DNA from: Pseudomonas nunensis
GTDB taxonomy: Bacteria; Pseudomonadota; Gammaproteobacteria; Pseudomonadales; Pseudomonadaceae
Reading direction: 5' to 3'
Length of the DNA: 64,000 nucleotides
Assembly (NCBI RefSeq): GCF_024296925.1
Contig: NZ_CP101125.1
Location: 5,458,501 to 5,522,500 of the forward strand
Shown: positions 49,003-58,279 of the stretch, one piece after another
How positions within the stretch are numbered: position 1 is the stretch's first letter
How the letters are laid out: every line of letters begins with the position of its first letter
The notes under the pieces: generated by a model
Databases searched by the model: none
What the model saw: the letters and a program-made list of their open reading frames with translations, nothing else
What the model was told of the DNA's origin: nothing
Program-made: the position numbers and the translations under genes

Positions 49003-49254
49003 GTAACAACAACCTTCCATGATTATTGGAGGCATCAGGCTAACGAACAGAGTCCTTTGATAAAAGATCAAAATCCTGCGGACAACAGGGTTAAAAACCT
49101 GCGGACACGGTAATAAATGAAATACCGGATATATATAAATACCACCTGCCGGGTCACTCAACCTGCACCCACGCATTCAGCAGTGTTTACGCGGCCGTGA
49201 AGAGGCTAAGATGCTGCTCCATCAACGGTCATTTTTTGTTCGGAACCATCGTCC

Positions 49255-50379
49255 ATGCGCCTAAGCGAATTCATCGTGGTTGAGGTTGATCGTATCGTCG
49301 ATGAGTGGGAGCAATTCGCCCGCGTCATCACGCCGGACGAAAACCTTGATCGCATCACCTTGCGCGATCACGCCAGCTCGATTCTTCTGGCAGCCGCGCG
49401 GGACATGAACACCGCCCAGACCGCTCAGGAACAAGCTGCCAAGGCCATGGGCGACGGTCCGGAGAAAACCCCCAGCCTGGATCAGGCCGCCGCCAGCCAT
49501 GGCGAGTTGCGGCACAACGTCGGTTTCGATCTGGTGCAGATGACGTCCGAGTTCCGCCATCTTCGGGCCTGCGTGATTCGGCTGTGGGTCAATAGTCTGC
49601 AAGCCCCGGACCTGGCGTATTTCCAGGACATGATCCGCTTCAACGAAGCCATCGACGAAGCCCTGGCCGAATCGACCGCCGCTTATGCCGAGCAGGTCAA
49701 CCACTCGCGGGACATCTTCCTCGCCATCCTCGGCCATGACCTGCGCGCACCGTTGCAGGCAGTGAGCATGTCCACCGAGTTGCTGCAGCGCAAAGTCAAT
49801 CTTGAAGGCGACGCCCTGGCCTGTTTGCACCACATCCAGCGTGGCACCCGGCACATGTCGGTGATGGTCGCGGATTTATTGGAATTGGTGCGCAGTCGCC
49901 TGGGCAAGAGCCTGCCGATCGAACCTGGACCGATGGACATGGCCGACGCGGCGCATGAGGCGATTGCCCAGGCCTGCGCCGGCAACCCCGAATGCGATCC
50001 CATGCTCAATATCAGCGGCGACACTCGAGGCAACTGGGATGCCGGGCGTATCGCTCAGTTGCTGCAGAACCTGATCGGCAATGCGTTGCAACATGGCACG
50101 AACCAGCGCGATGTCACGGTGAACCTCATCGGTGAGCCCGATACTGTGAGCCTCACGGTGCATAACTTTGGCGTACCGATTCCGGAGGATGCGCTCAGCA
50201 CGATCTTCGACCCGCTGGTGCGCACGGCCAGCGAAGAACTCGGGCAGCCGTCGACCAGCCTTGGCTTGGGATTGTTTATCGTCAAGGAAGTGGTGACCGC
50301 TCATCGGGGGACGATAGAAGTCAGTTCCAATGAGGTGGAGGGGACGTTGTTTACGGTGGTGTTGCCGCGCAAGGCTTGA
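49255..50379 (+). CDS. Sensor histidine kinase with an RsbRD-like N-terminal domain
   Basis: The 374-residue cytoplasmic kinase has an alpha-helical N-terminal domain (about residues 5-150) like that of RsbRD-type stress proteins, a HisKA segment with the phospho-accepting His in ILGHDLRAPLQAV near 163, and an ATPase domain with LLQNLIGNALQHG (N box, about 270) and TSLGLGLFIVKEV (G2 box, about 335). No transmembrane segment and no adjacent response regulator are present, so it is an orphan whose partner is unknown. Confidence 0.85.
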   Translation: MRLSEFIVVEVDRIVDEWEQFARVITPDENLDRITLRDHASSILLAAARDMNTAQTAQEQAAKAMGDGPEKTPSLDQAAASHGELRHNVGFDLVQMTSEFRHLRACVIRLWVNSLQAPDLAYFQDMIRFNEAIDEALAESTAAYAEQVNHSRDIFLAILGHDLRAPLQAVSMSTELLQRKVNLEGDALACLHHIQRGTRHMSVMVADLLELVRSRLGKSLPIEPGPMDMADAAHEAIAQACAGNPECDPMLNISGDTRGNWDAGRIAQLLQNLIGNALQHGTNQRDVTVNLIGEPDTVSLTVHNFGVPIPEDALSTIFDPLVRTASEELGQPSTSLGLGLFIVKEVVTAHRGTIEVSSNEVEGTLFTVVLPRKA

Positions 50380-50389
50380 TACCGCGTTG

Positions 50390-50492
50390 TGGCGAGGGAG
50401 CTTGCTCCCGCTGGGTCGCGTAGCGGCCCCTCTCTTCTCTCAAAAAAAGGGGACTGCTGCGCAGTCCAGCGGGAGCAAGCTCCCTCGCCACA
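50390..50492. repeat. Inverted repeat, TGGCGAGGGAGCTTGCTCCCGC class
   Basis: TGGCGAGGGAGCTTGCTCCC and its complement enclose about 60 bp that includes a second small pair (GACTGCTGCGCAGTC). This is a fourth type of intergenic palindrome, lying between the sensor kinase and cbpM ends. Confidence 0.85.
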
Positions 50493-50516
50493 GGAAAGCC
50501 TTCCACAGGTTGATCG

Positions 50517-50822
50517 CTACTCAACCACCAACCGCCCCAACCGCTGCTTGAGCATCCGGTTCTCCGCCCGCAGTTGCTGGACCTCTTCAAGCAGGTCCAG
50601 CGCCAGGGCGACGCCTTCCCATTCCAGCTCCAGGTCGCGCCGCAGCTTGGCGGCGCGCTTGGCCAGGGCCAGTTCGTAATCGTTGAAACGCCAGTCCTTG
50701 GGCGCGGAGCCCTGAGGTTCGAGGATGCCGTGTTCGACGATTTCGATCACGTAGACGTCCGACAGGTCGGTCGCCTCACAGAATTCTGCCATGTCCAGTT
50801 GAACGATCAGGGGACTGCTCAT
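50517..50822 (-). CDS. cbpM: CbpM, chaperone modulator
   Basis: CbpM binds the J domain of CbpA and inhibits it. The 101-residue protein begins MSSPLIVQLDMAEFCEATDL, with a MerR-like segment VIEIVEHGILEPQG near 24-37 and a coiled-coil-like end (LDLLEEVQQLRAENRMLKQR). The ATG at 50822 has GGAG 9 bases upstream. It follows cbpA by 27 bp. Confidence 0.9.
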   Translation of the reverse strand: MSSPLIVQLDMAEFCEATDLSDVYVIEIVEHGILEPQGSAPKDWRFNDYELALAKRAAKLRRDLELEWEGVALALDLLEEVQQLRAENRMLKQRLGRLVVE

Positions 50823-50849
50823 AGTCAGTAGCTCCATAGTTCTAGCGGA

Positions 50850-51797
50850 TCAAAAATTTTCTCTCGGGTCGAACGCGGCTTTCTTCGCCAGTTCCTGCCA
50901 CAACGCCTTGGTCTCATCATCGAGGACTTTAGGCATCACAGCCTTGAGTTGCACGAACAGGAAGCCCCGCTCACCCTTTTTGTTCATCAAACCGTGGCCC
51001 TTGGCGCGCATGCGCTGGCCGTTCTGGCTGCCGGCCGGAACCTTGAGGTTGATCTTGCCGGTCAGGGTCGGCACCGCCACTTCCGCGCCCAGCGCCAGTT
51101 CCCACGGTGCCAGCGGCAAAGTGATGATCAGGTTTTCGCCTTCGACGTCGAATTTAGGGTGCGGCGCAAAACGGATGATCAGGAACAGGTCGCCATTGGC
51201 GCCGCCACCGACGCCTGGAGCCCCTTGGCCCTTGAGGCGGATACGCTCGCCGTCGGTCACACCGGCCGGGATCTTCACGTTCAGGCTTTTCGGGGTGTTG
51301 CTCACATGCTGGCCGGCCGCGTTGTATTGCGGCACCTGAAAGGTGACCTTCTTCGATTCGTTCGAGAGGGTCTCTTCCAGAAAAATCCCAAGTTCCATTT
51401 CCACGTCTTGCCCTCGACGTCCGGCACTGCGACGCGACTCACCACCAAAACCAGGACCCCGGTTGCCGAAGATCGAACTGAAGAAGTCCGAGAAATCGCC
51501 CGTGTCCTGACCGCCACCGAAACCGCCGCCACCGCCACGCCCCTGCCAACCCGGCGGGCCCTGGAACGGCTGGCCGTGCTGGCCGTATTTGCGCAAGTCG
51601 TCGTACTCGGCGCGCTTGTCCGCACTTTTCAGCGCTTCATAGGCTTCCGAGGCGTCCTTGAACTTGGCCTCGGCGTCCTTTTCCTTGCTGACGTCGGGGT
51701 GGTATTTGCGAGCCAGCTTGCGATAGGCGGCCTTGATCGTCTTATCGTCAGCGGTCGGTTCCACACCGAGAATCTTGTAATAGTCTTTGAAGTCCAT
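50850..51797 (-). CDS. cbpA: CbpA, DnaJ-like co-chaperone
   Basis: The 315-residue J-protein has an N-terminal J domain with the HPD motif (KYHPDVSK near residue 33), a Gly-rich linker ([11 protein letters not shown] near 85-95) and two C-terminal substrate-binding domains, without the zinc-finger region of DnaJ. In E. coli CbpA stimulates DnaK and binds curved DNA. It forms a two-gene operon with cbpM. Confidence 0.94.
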   Translation of the reverse strand: MDFKDYYKILGVEPTADDKTIKAAYRKLARKYHPDVSKEKDAEAKFKDASEAYEALKSADKRAEYDDLRKYGQHGQPFQGPPGWQGRGGGGGFGGGQDTGDFSDFFSSIFGNRGPGFGGESRRSAGRRGQDVEMELGIFLEETLSNESKKVTFQVPQYNAAGQHVSNTPKSLNVKIPAGVTDGERIRLKGQGAPGVGGGANGDLFLIIRFAPHPKFDVEGENLIITLPLAPWELALGAEVAVPTLTGKINLKVPAGSQNGQRMRAKGHGLMNKKGERGFLFVQLKAVMPKVLDDETKALWQELAKKAAFDPRENF

Positions 51798-52094
51798 CTA
51801 AGGATCACCATCCGTTATCAAAATCGCGCCACTGCCGGCAGCATGCGCGTATTAACAGCCACCGGGTTGACCGATCTCAAGATTGTGACCGGGCAGCGCA
51901 TCAGAAGTTTATCGGCAGCGGCTGGCGGTTCTTGCGACCGCCAAATGGCTGCCAGGGTCGATGCAGACAAGTTTGGGGCGTCCGGCCAGCTTATCAAGGC
52001 GCTATTGATGGTGATTTAGCGGATAGTCGGCCTTCGAATCTTCGCCGCACTGACATACACTGCGCGGCCGTTTTTTAACCGGAACTCGAAAGAC
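51798..52094. other. Divergent intergenic region between cbpA and the yegD-like gene
   Basis: About 300 bp with no credible gene or repeat. It must hold promoters for both chaperone genes. I could not identify a heat-shock type promoter with confidence. Confidence 0.6.
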
Positions 52095-53369
52095 ATGAAA
52101 AACGCATCCCCAGCCCGTGCCTGTGGTATCGACTTCGGCACGTCCAACTCCACCGTCGGTTGGCTGCGCCCCGGCATGGAAACGCTGATCGCGCTGGAGG
52201 ACGACAAGATCACCCTGCCTTCGGTGGTCTTCTTCAACATCGAAGAACGCCGCCCGGTGTACGGCCGGCTGGCGCTGCACGAGTACCTGGAAGGCTACGA
52301 AGGCCGGCTGATGCGCTCGCTCAAGAGCCTGCTGGGTTCCAAGCTGATCAAGCACGACACCAGCGTCCTCGGCACGGCGATGCCGTTCAAGGACCTGCTG
52401 GGGCTGTTTATCGGCCAGTTGAAGAAGCGCGCCGAAGCGGCCGCCGGTCGCGAGTTTGAAGAAGTGGTGCTGGGTCGCCCGGTGTTTTTCGTCGACGACG
52501 ATGAACTGGCCGACCAGGAAGCTGAAAACACCTTGGTCGACGTGGCCCGGGCCATCGGCTTCAAGGACGTGTCGTTCCAGTACGAGCCGATTGCCGCTGC
52601 GTTCGACTACGAGTCGACCATCGAAAAAGAAGAGCTGGTACTGATTGTCGACATCGGCGGTGGTACGTCCGACTTCTCGCTGGTGCGCCTGTCGCCCGAG
52701 CGCCGCATGCACGACAACCGCCACGATGACATCCTCGCCACCGGCGGCGTGCACATCGGCGGGACCGATTTCGACAAGCAGTTGAGCCTGCAAGGCCTGA
52801 TGCCGCTGTTCGGCTACGGCAGCCGCATGAAGAGCGGCGCCTACATGCCCACCAGCCACCACATGAACCTGGCGACCTGGCACACCATCAACTCGGTGTA
52901 CTCGCAGAAGTCGACCCTGGCCCTGGGCAGCATGCGCTACGACATCGAAGACACCGGCGGCATCGATCGCCTGTTCAAGCTGATCGACCAGCGCGCCGGC
53001 CACTGGCTGGCCATGGAAGTGGAAGAAACCAAGATCCAGCTGACCCACGCCGACAGCCGCCACGTACCGTTGGACCGCATCGAGCCGGGCCTGAGCGTTG
53101 AATTGACCCGCGCATTGTTCGAGTCCGCCATCGACAACCTGCTGGAGCGCGTGCGCAACAGCGTCACGCAACTGCTGAACGATGCCAACGTGCGGGTTGA
53201 TCAGGTCGATACGGTGTTCTTCACCGGCGGTTCGAGCGGGATTCCGGCGCTGCGCAACAGCGTCTCGGCGATGCTGCCGAACGCACGGCATGTGGAAGGC
53301 AACATCTTTGGCAGCATCGGCAGCGGTTTGGCGATTGAGGCCATGAAGCGTTACGGCTCGATGGATTGA
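52095..53369 (+). CDS. yegD: YegD-type Hsp70 family protein
   Basis: The 424-residue protein is an Hsp70-like ATPase without a normal substrate-binding domain. The actin-fold motifs are GIDFGTSNSTVGW near 11-23, LIVDIGGGTSDFSLVRL near 184-200 and VFFTGGSSGIPALRN near 375-389. YegD in E. coli has no firmly known client. It is transcribed divergently from cbpA-cbpM, which suggests a chaperone cluster, though no direct partnership is known. Confidence 0.88.
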   Translation: MKNASPARACGIDFGTSNSTVGWLRPGMETLIALEDDKITLPSVVFFNIEERRPVYGRLALHEYLEGYEGRLMRSLKSLLGSKLIKHDTSVLGTAMPFKDLLGLFIGQLKKRAEAAAGREFEEVVLGRPVFFVDDDELADQEAENTLVDVARAIGFKDVSFQYEPIAAAFDYESTIEKEELVLIVDIGGGTSDFSLVRLSPERRMHDNRHDDILATGGVHIGGTDFDKQLSLQGLMPLFGYGSRMKSGAYMPTSHHMNLATWHTINSVYSQKSTLALGSMRYDIEDTGGIDRLFKLIDQRAGHWLAMEVEETKIQLTHADSRHVPLDRIEPGLSVELTRALFESAIDNLLERVRNSVTQLLNDANVRVDQVDTVFFTGGSSGIPALRNSVSAMLPNARHVEGNIFGSIGSGLAIEAMKRYGSMD

Positions 53370-53389
53370 TCTGAAACCGCAGTGCGCCC

Positions 53390-53472
53390 TTCGCGAGCAA
53401 GCCCGCTCCCACATTTGACCGCATTCCAAATCTGGAACTCGGTCAAATGTGGGAGCGGGCTTGCTCGCGAAG
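53390..53472. repeat. REP inverted pair after the yegD-like gene
   Basis: TCGCGAGCAAGCCCGCTCCC and its complement enclose about 40 bp, which itself contains the short pair TTTGACC/GGTCAAA. It lies between two convergent genes and may act as a terminator for both. Confidence 0.88.
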
Positions 53473-53501
53473 AGGCCAGATCAGGTAACACACCTCTCGA
53501 A

Positions 53502-54515
53502 TCAAACCATCCCCGCCAGCTTCAACTCACTCTTCAGATACGCGTAATAAATCGGCCCCGCCACCACCCCAGGCAGGCCGAACGCGGCCTCGAACACCAG
53601 CATTGCCAGCAGCAACTCCCACGACTTGGCACTGATCTGCCCGCCAACAATGCGCGCGTTGAGGAAGTATTCGAGCTTGTGGATAAAAATCAGATAACCC
53701 AACGCCGCCACGGCGACCCAGATCGACAGCGACAACCCGACGATGGTGATCAGGGTGTTCGACATCAGGTTGCCGATCACCGGCAGCAGGCCGAGCAGGA
53801 ATGTCAGCACGATCAGGGTTTTGGTCAGCGGCAGCTTGATGCCGAACATCGGCAGGATCAGCGCGAGGAAGATCGCGGTGAAAAAGGTGTTGAGCAGGGA
53901 AATCTTGATCTGCGCAAACACGATGTTACGAAACGCCTGGACCAGCAGGTGCAAGCGGTCGAACAAGGCAGCGGCCAGCGGCTTGCGCTTGGTCACGTCA
54001 GGTGCCCGCTGCAAGGCGATGATCGCGCCCAGCACCATGCCGATCAGCAACGTCACGAACATGTGCGCCGCGTCCTTGCCCACCAGCTGCAAATCGCTGA
54101 GGTGTTTGCTCATCCACTCGCCGATGGCCACGCGGAACTCGGCGGCGCTGGCCGGCAGGTAGGCGTCGATGAACGGCGGCAGTTGCCCGCGGGCGCGGTC
54201 GACCACGTGCATGAATTTGTCGAGGGAAGCGCCGGGGTTTTCCGCTTCGTGCAGCAGGAAGCTGATTGCACCGGCAAAGATCAACGCCAGCACACTGACC
54301 ACCAACGTGCCGAGCAACGCCACGGCCAGCCAACGGGCGCGGCGACCTTCTATCAGCCGCTGCAATTGCGGCGTGAGCATGTTGACCAGTTCGAATACCA
54401 ATAGCCCGGCCAGCAGGCTGGGCAGCAGGCGCAGAGGGATGACCAGTAGCAAACCACCGAAGATGATGACCCAACTGATAAACAGCAAGACGTGACGTTG
54501 AGAAAACGTTGGCAT
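53502..54515 (-). CDS. AI-2E family transporter (PF01594-like permease)
   Basis: The 337-residue inner-membrane protein has about eight helices in the family pattern: two at the N-terminus (residues 8-45), one near 65-88, and a C-terminal block from about 205. Motifs include FLLGLLPVIGNLMSNTLITI and AKSWELLLAMLVFEAAFGLPG. Members have been linked to AI-2 export or to sodium/proton exchange; the substrate here is unknown. Confidence 0.88.
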   Translation of the reverse strand: MPTFSQRHVLLFISWVIIFGGLLLVIPLRLLPSLLAGLLVFELVNMLTPQLQRLIEGRRARWLAVALLGTLVVSVLALIFAGAISFLLHEAENPGASLDKFMHVVDRARGQLPPFIDAYLPASAAEFRVAIGEWMSKHLSDLQLVGKDAAHMFVTLLIGMVLGAIIALQRAPDVTKRKPLAAALFDRLHLLVQAFRNIVFAQIKISLLNTFFTAIFLALILPMFGIKLPLTKTLIVLTFLLGLLPVIGNLMSNTLITIVGLSLSIWVAVAALGYLIFIHKLEYFLNARIVGGQISAKSWELLLAMLVFEAAFGLPGVVAGPIYYAYLKSELKLAGMV

Positions 54516-54640
54516 ACAGCCTCAAAACGAACGGCGTAAAAGGATGGGCAGTCTGCCAGCGATCCGGGGCCAGCACTAGGGATTGTGTAGGTCGACCTTG
54601 GTCGGGGGACTGACGGCTTTTTTCGGTGCCCTGACTGGCC

Positions 54641-54785
54641 TCTTCGCGAGCAGGCTCGCTCCCACAATGGATCGATGTCTGCAGGACTCAATGTGGGAGC
54701 GGGCTTGCTCGCGAAAGCGGTGTGTCAGGCGAATAAGGGGCTGAATTGAAGACCGCATTCGCGAGCAAGCCCGCTCCCACAATGG
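54641..54785. repeat. Cluster of three REP units
   Basis: Units at about 54641-54669, 54689-54720 and 54755-54785 alternate in orientation; the first is a variant (GCAGGCTCGCTCCC). They lie between the AI-2E-family and psiF genes. Confidence 0.88.
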
Positions 54786-54805
54786 ATTGAGTTTAATCCA
54801 AAGGC

Positions 54806-55111
54806 CTACTTTTTCTTCAGGCAATCACTCATGAACGCTTTACGCGCATCGCCCTTGAGCGCCTGGGTGGCGGCGGTGGCGTTGCAGGTTTTCATCTTCT
54901 CTTGCTGCGGGGTCAAGGTTTTCGCGTCATTGGCGGCCGGAGCCGCTTTGAGGCACGTGCTCATGAATGTCTTGCGCTCATCGCCCTTGAGGCTTTTCGC
55001 GGTAGCGTCGGCATTGCAGGTGGTCATTTTGTTCTGTTGGGCCGTGGCGGCGAAGCCCTGGGAGCAGAGCAGCAAACCGATCATCAACAAAGGGACACGC
55101 AACATCTTCAT
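54806..55111 (-). CDS. PsiF repeat family protein
   Basis: The 101-residue exported protein has a signal peptide (residues 1-21, ending GFA) and two PsiF repeats, each with paired cysteines: KMTTCNADATAKSLKGDERK and KMKTCNATAATQALKGDARK, both followed by F-M-S-x-C-L-K. PsiF is named for phosphate-starvation induction in E. coli; its role is unknown. The ATG at 55111 follows AGGAG; longer in-frame starts are inside the AraC gene. Confidence 0.88.
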   Translation of the reverse strand: MKMLRVPLLMIGLLLCSQGFAATAQQNKMTTCNADATAKSLKGDERKTFMSTCLKAAPAANDAKTLTPQQEKMKTCNATAATQALKGDARKAFMSDCLKKK

Positions 55112-55175
55112 GGAGTTTTCTCCTTGTTGCCGCACCGATGGATGCGGCCTCGCCCTGAAGTGTAGACAACAGCTG

Positions 55176-55970
55176 TTACACATTCCTGCCTTCAAGGTGG
55201 CTGCGTCGATACTGTTCCGGTGTGCACCCGGCCTGGCGCTGGAACATCGCGATAAATGCCGAACCGGTGCTGTAACCCATGTCGAAGGCGATGTTCTGGA
55301 TGCTGCGCTGGCTGTCCAAAGCCTCGATGGCCGCCAGAAACCGCAGGCGTTGCCGCCATTCGCCGAAGCTCATACCCAGCTCACGCAAGAACTGCCGGGC
55401 GAGGGTGCGCTCGCTGACATGAATCTGCGCCGCCCAGTCGGCCAATGGCCGGTTGTCTCCGGGCTCAGCCTGCAAGGCTTCGAGTATCCCGAGCAAACCC
55501 GGATTGCGGGCGTAGGGCAGATAACAGGCGTGTTCGGGCGCCTGTTGTAACTGGTCCACCAGTACTTGGGCCAAGCGCACGTCGGTTTCGTGCTCCGGGA
55601 TTTTCACGTCTCGGGCGGCGAAGTCCTTGAGGATCGCCTTGAGGATGTCGCTGATCGCCAGAGTGCAAGCCTGTTGCGGCAGGTCGCGACACAGCGACGG
55701 CGCCAGGCACACCGCGCGGTAGTTGATCGGCTGGTTGCTGTAGAAACTGTGCTCGGTCTGCGGTGGCACCCACACCGCGTACTGCGGCGGCGACATGAAG
55801 CGGCTGTTGCCGATTTCCATGTGCAACACGCCGTTGGCCGAATACTCCAGCGTGCCCCACGGATGGCGATGGGCCGAGGCGTATTCGTGGGTGTCGAAGT
55901 CGGCGTAGCGGAAGTACACCGGGGCCGGCAGTTCGCTGAAATCCAGCAGATCGATGTGTTTACTGCTCAT
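55176..55970 (-). CDS. AraC family transcriptional regulator
   Basis: This protein of about 264 residues has a cupin-like N-terminal sensor domain (SAHRHPWGTLEYSANGVLHM near 32-51) and a C-terminal double helix-turn-helix (HVSERTLARQFLRELGMSF; IAFDMGYSTGSAFIAMFQRQ near 226-245). The ATG at 55970 has GGA upstream; ATG 55982 adds four residues and is possible. It is divergent from the EamA transporter gene 98 bp away, which it may regulate (inference from position). Confidence 0.88.
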   Translation of the reverse strand: MSSKHIDLLDFSELPAPVYFRYADFDTHEYASAHRHPWGTLEYSANGVLHMEIGNSRFMSPPQYAVWVPPQTEHSFYSNQPINYRAVCLAPSLCRDLPQQACTLAISDILKAILKDFAARDVKIPEHETDVRLAQVLVDQLQQAPEHACYLPYARNPGLLGILEALQAEPGDNRPLADWAAQIHVSERTLARQFLRELGMSFGEWRQRLRFLAAIEALDSQRSIQNIAFDMGYSTGSAFIAMFQRQAGCTPEQYRRSHLEGRNV

Positions 55971-56068
55971 GCTGTCCGTCATCCGGGGCCGATTGTCTGG
56001 ATCGCAGTATAGGCTTGCATCCAGACAAGCGGATAATTGCCCCTCATCAACGTCCTGGTTTTTCCCTC

Positions 56069-56956
56069 ATGCAATACATGTATCCCCTGCTGGCCATTTT
56101 TATCTGGGCCGGCAACACCGTAATCACCAAGATGTCGGCCGGCGCGATTTTCCCCGCCGAGATCGGCTTCTATCGCTGGCTGCTGGCCGGGATGCTGTTC
56201 ACGCCCTTCATGCTCAAACCGGTGATCGCCCACTGGCCGATGATCCGCCCGAACCTGGGCAAGATTTTCATCCTCGGCGTGCTCGGCATGGCGGTTTATC
56301 AGAGCCTGGCCTACTTCGCCGCGAGCCTGACCACGGCCACCAACATGGGCATCATTCTGTCGTTGATGCCATTGATGTCCCTGGCGATGGCGATTATCAG
56401 CCTCGGCCAACGCCTGACCGCCGGCGCACTGGCTGGTGCGGTGTTGTCGTTCGCCGGTGTGCTGGTGGTGGTGTCATCCGGCAGCCTCGGCGCGTTGCTG
56501 GAACATGGGGTGAACCTGGGCGACGCAATGATGCTGATCGCGACCCTGGCCTACGCGATCTACAGCACGCTGTTGAAGAAATGGCAGCTGCGCCTGCCGC
56601 CGCTGGTGTTGTTGTATATGCAGGTGTGGGTGGCGGTGCTGGTGCTGTTTCCGCTGTTTGTGATTTCGCCGAAGACCGGCCTGACCCTGCAGAATATTCC
56701 GCTGGTGCTCTACGCCTGCCTGTTGGCCTCGATGATTGCGCCGCTGGCGTGGATGCAAGCCGTGGTGCGCTTGGGCCCGAGCCGGACCACGCTGTTCTTC
56801 AACCTGCTGCCAGTGATTACCGCGCTGATTGCGGCGGTGGTGCTGCATGAACAGTTGGCGATGTATCACCTGGTGGGCGGGATGTTGACGTTGGGTGGGG
56901 TGATTCTTTCGGAGCGCTGGACTACGGTGTTGGGGCGCAGGATTCGCGTAGCTTGA
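56069..56956 (+). CDS. EamA/DMT family transporter
   Basis: The 295-residue inner-membrane protein has ten predicted helices in two EamA repeats: the first from MYPLLAIFIWAGNTVITKMS, the second from GVNLGDAMMLIATLAYAIYS near residue 150. Members export or import metabolites such as amino acids; the substrate is not readable here. The ATG at 56069 gives the family N-terminus; an in-frame start at 56015 is less likely. Confidence 0.9.
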   Translation: MQYMYPLLAIFIWAGNTVITKMSAGAIFPAEIGFYRWLLAGMLFTPFMLKPVIAHWPMIRPNLGKIFILGVLGMAVYQSLAYFAASLTTATNMGIILSLMPLMSLAMAIISLGQRLTAGALAGAVLSFAGVLVVVSSGSLGALLEHGVNLGDAMMLIATLAYAIYSTLLKKWQLRLPPLVLLYMQVWVAVLVLFPLFVISPKTGLTLQNIPLVLYACLLASMIAPLAWMQAVVRLGPSRTTLFFNLLPVITALIAAVVLHEQLAMYHLVGGMLTLGGVILSERWTTVLGRRIRVA

Positions 56957-56964
56957 GAGGACGC

Positions 56965-57031
56965 CTTCGCGAGCAAGCCCGCTCCCACATTTGGAATGCA
57001 TTCCCCTGTGGGAGCGGGCTTGCTCGCGAAG
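56965..57031. repeat. REP inverted pair between the EamA and lipase genes
   Basis: TTCGCGAGCAAGCCCGCTCC and its complement lie close together with a spacer of about 20 bp, between convergent genes, where the hairpin could end both transcripts. Confidence 0.88.
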
Positions 57032-57052
57032 AACGATGACGCGGTCTGGGGG

Positions 57053-57943
57053 TTAAACCCCGGCGGCCTTCAACCGCGCCGCATGCTCGACAAACAACCG
57101 CACCGGATCCGCGCCCTTCCCCACCAGCCCCAGCGACTGGTTGACGATGTCGAAATGATCCAGCGGATATTCATCGCCAATCACCGTGCCCAAATGTGAG
57201 CTGTAACGCCCGACCATCCCGTCGCAATGCCCGGCTTCGCGCACGAACGTTGTCGCAAACAACCGGCAAAACCGATTGGTCCCGTCGAACAGATTGCCGC
57301 CGCGATCGGTCTTGCCCGGCTGCAAGGTGCCGGACCAGGAGTAATAACGCACACCGTTGACCTCTGCCGGCCCCTGTCCGCCCCAGGTTTCAGGCAAGCC
57401 CTGTGGATAACGCTGGTTGAACTGCGCCACGCCGTCGGTCGTCAGGGAATGATGCGAAGCGTTGATGTCCACCGGCAGCTTCGGCCCGCGATAGCCGGTT
57501 TCCAGCAGGCTCATCAAGGCGCCGATTATCCGCAGCAAAACGCTGAGCACCCGGCCCTTGGCGCTGTCCGCCGGGTAGTGTTTGTGCAGGTAATCCGCCA
57601 GTTCCGAACCGTGATTGGGCCCGGCCACCGAAGTGACTGAAGCCACGCGGTCCGGACGTTTGGCGGCGGCATAGCGCGCAGTCAGCGAACCCTGGCTGTG
57701 GCCGATCAGGTTGACCTTCTCGGCGCCGGTTTCCCGCAGGATCTCGTCGATCCGCGCCAGCAACTGCTCGCCACGCACTTCGGTGGAATTGAGTGGCGAC
57801 ACCTGCACCGCAAACACGCTCGCACCACCCCGGCGCAACGCCGCGACGATCCCGAACCAGTACGGATAAAAAAGCACGCGGATAAACCCGAGCATTCCGG
57901 GGACCAGCACCAACGGGTAACGCGGGGCGGAACCTTGCGACAT
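57053..57943 (-). CDS. Triacylglycerol lipase-like alpha/beta hydrolase without a signal peptide
   Basis: The 296-residue protein resembles family I bacterial lipases: an N-terminal YPLVLVPGMLGF, the nucleophile motif NLIGHSQGSLTARY near residues 78-91, an Asp in EAGHCDGMVGRYSS near 240 and a His in LDHFDIVNQSLG near 262. P. aeruginosa LipA has a signal peptide; here the sequence starts MSQGSAPRYPL with none, so it may act in the cytoplasm or use another route. No lipase chaperone (Lif) gene is adjacent. Confidence 0.87.
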   Translation of the reverse strand: MSQGSAPRYPLVLVPGMLGFIRVLFYPYWFGIVAALRRGGASVFAVQVSPLNSTEVRGEQLLARIDEILRETGAEKVNLIGHSQGSLTARYAAAKRPDRVASVTSVAGPNHGSELADYLHKHYPADSAKGRVLSVLLRIIGALMSLLETGYRGPKLPVDINASHHSLTTDGVAQFNQRYPQGLPETWGGQGPAEVNGVRYYSWSGTLQPGKTDRGGNLFDGTNRFCRLFATTFVREAGHCDGMVGRYSSHLGTVIGDEYPLDHFDIVNQSLGLVGKGADPVRLFVEHAARLKAAGV

Positions 57944-58032
57944 GGGCGGACATCCTTGTGATCGATGGGGTGACGCAAGGCGGGATGCAAGACATCAGCC
58001 AAGCATCGCCAGCGAACATGACCAGCCTATGA

Positions 58033-58188
58033 CATCCGCCAAACACGCTTTACTTCAGCCCCACGACACGCGAACGGCATCCGCCGGTGCGGGCGTTTTT
58101 CGAATGGCTGCGCGAGGAGGCGCGGGCGTCAGGGCATGCCTTGCGTGATCCAGATCAACAAAGGTTGACCGCTGGTTCAATTACATAA
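58033..58188 (+). pseudogene. Remnant of a LysR regulator C-terminus
   Basis: A frame opening after a stop codon at 58030-58032 and ending at TAA (58186-58188) reads LYFSPTTRERHPPVRAFFEW followed by LREEARASGHALRDP. This looks like the last residues of a LysR-family regulator (the PxVRAFxxWL end). There is no start codon or DNA-binding domain upstream, where the lipase gene begins on the other strand. I infer a gene mostly deleted. Recognition is by eye. Confidence 0.5.
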
Positions 58189-58279
58189 AACTTTCTGCAG
58201 CGCTCATAACTCACACCTTAAGTAGCGATTACGTCCCCAGAGGCGTGACGCAAACCGGATTAGCCTCCAGGAGATCGAG

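Noticed and set aside
58100..58160. GG...GC pattern before the ferritin-like gene as a sigma-54 promoter
   Set aside because: The GG and GC dinucleotides are 8 bases apart instead of 10, and the segment lies within the LysR remnant.
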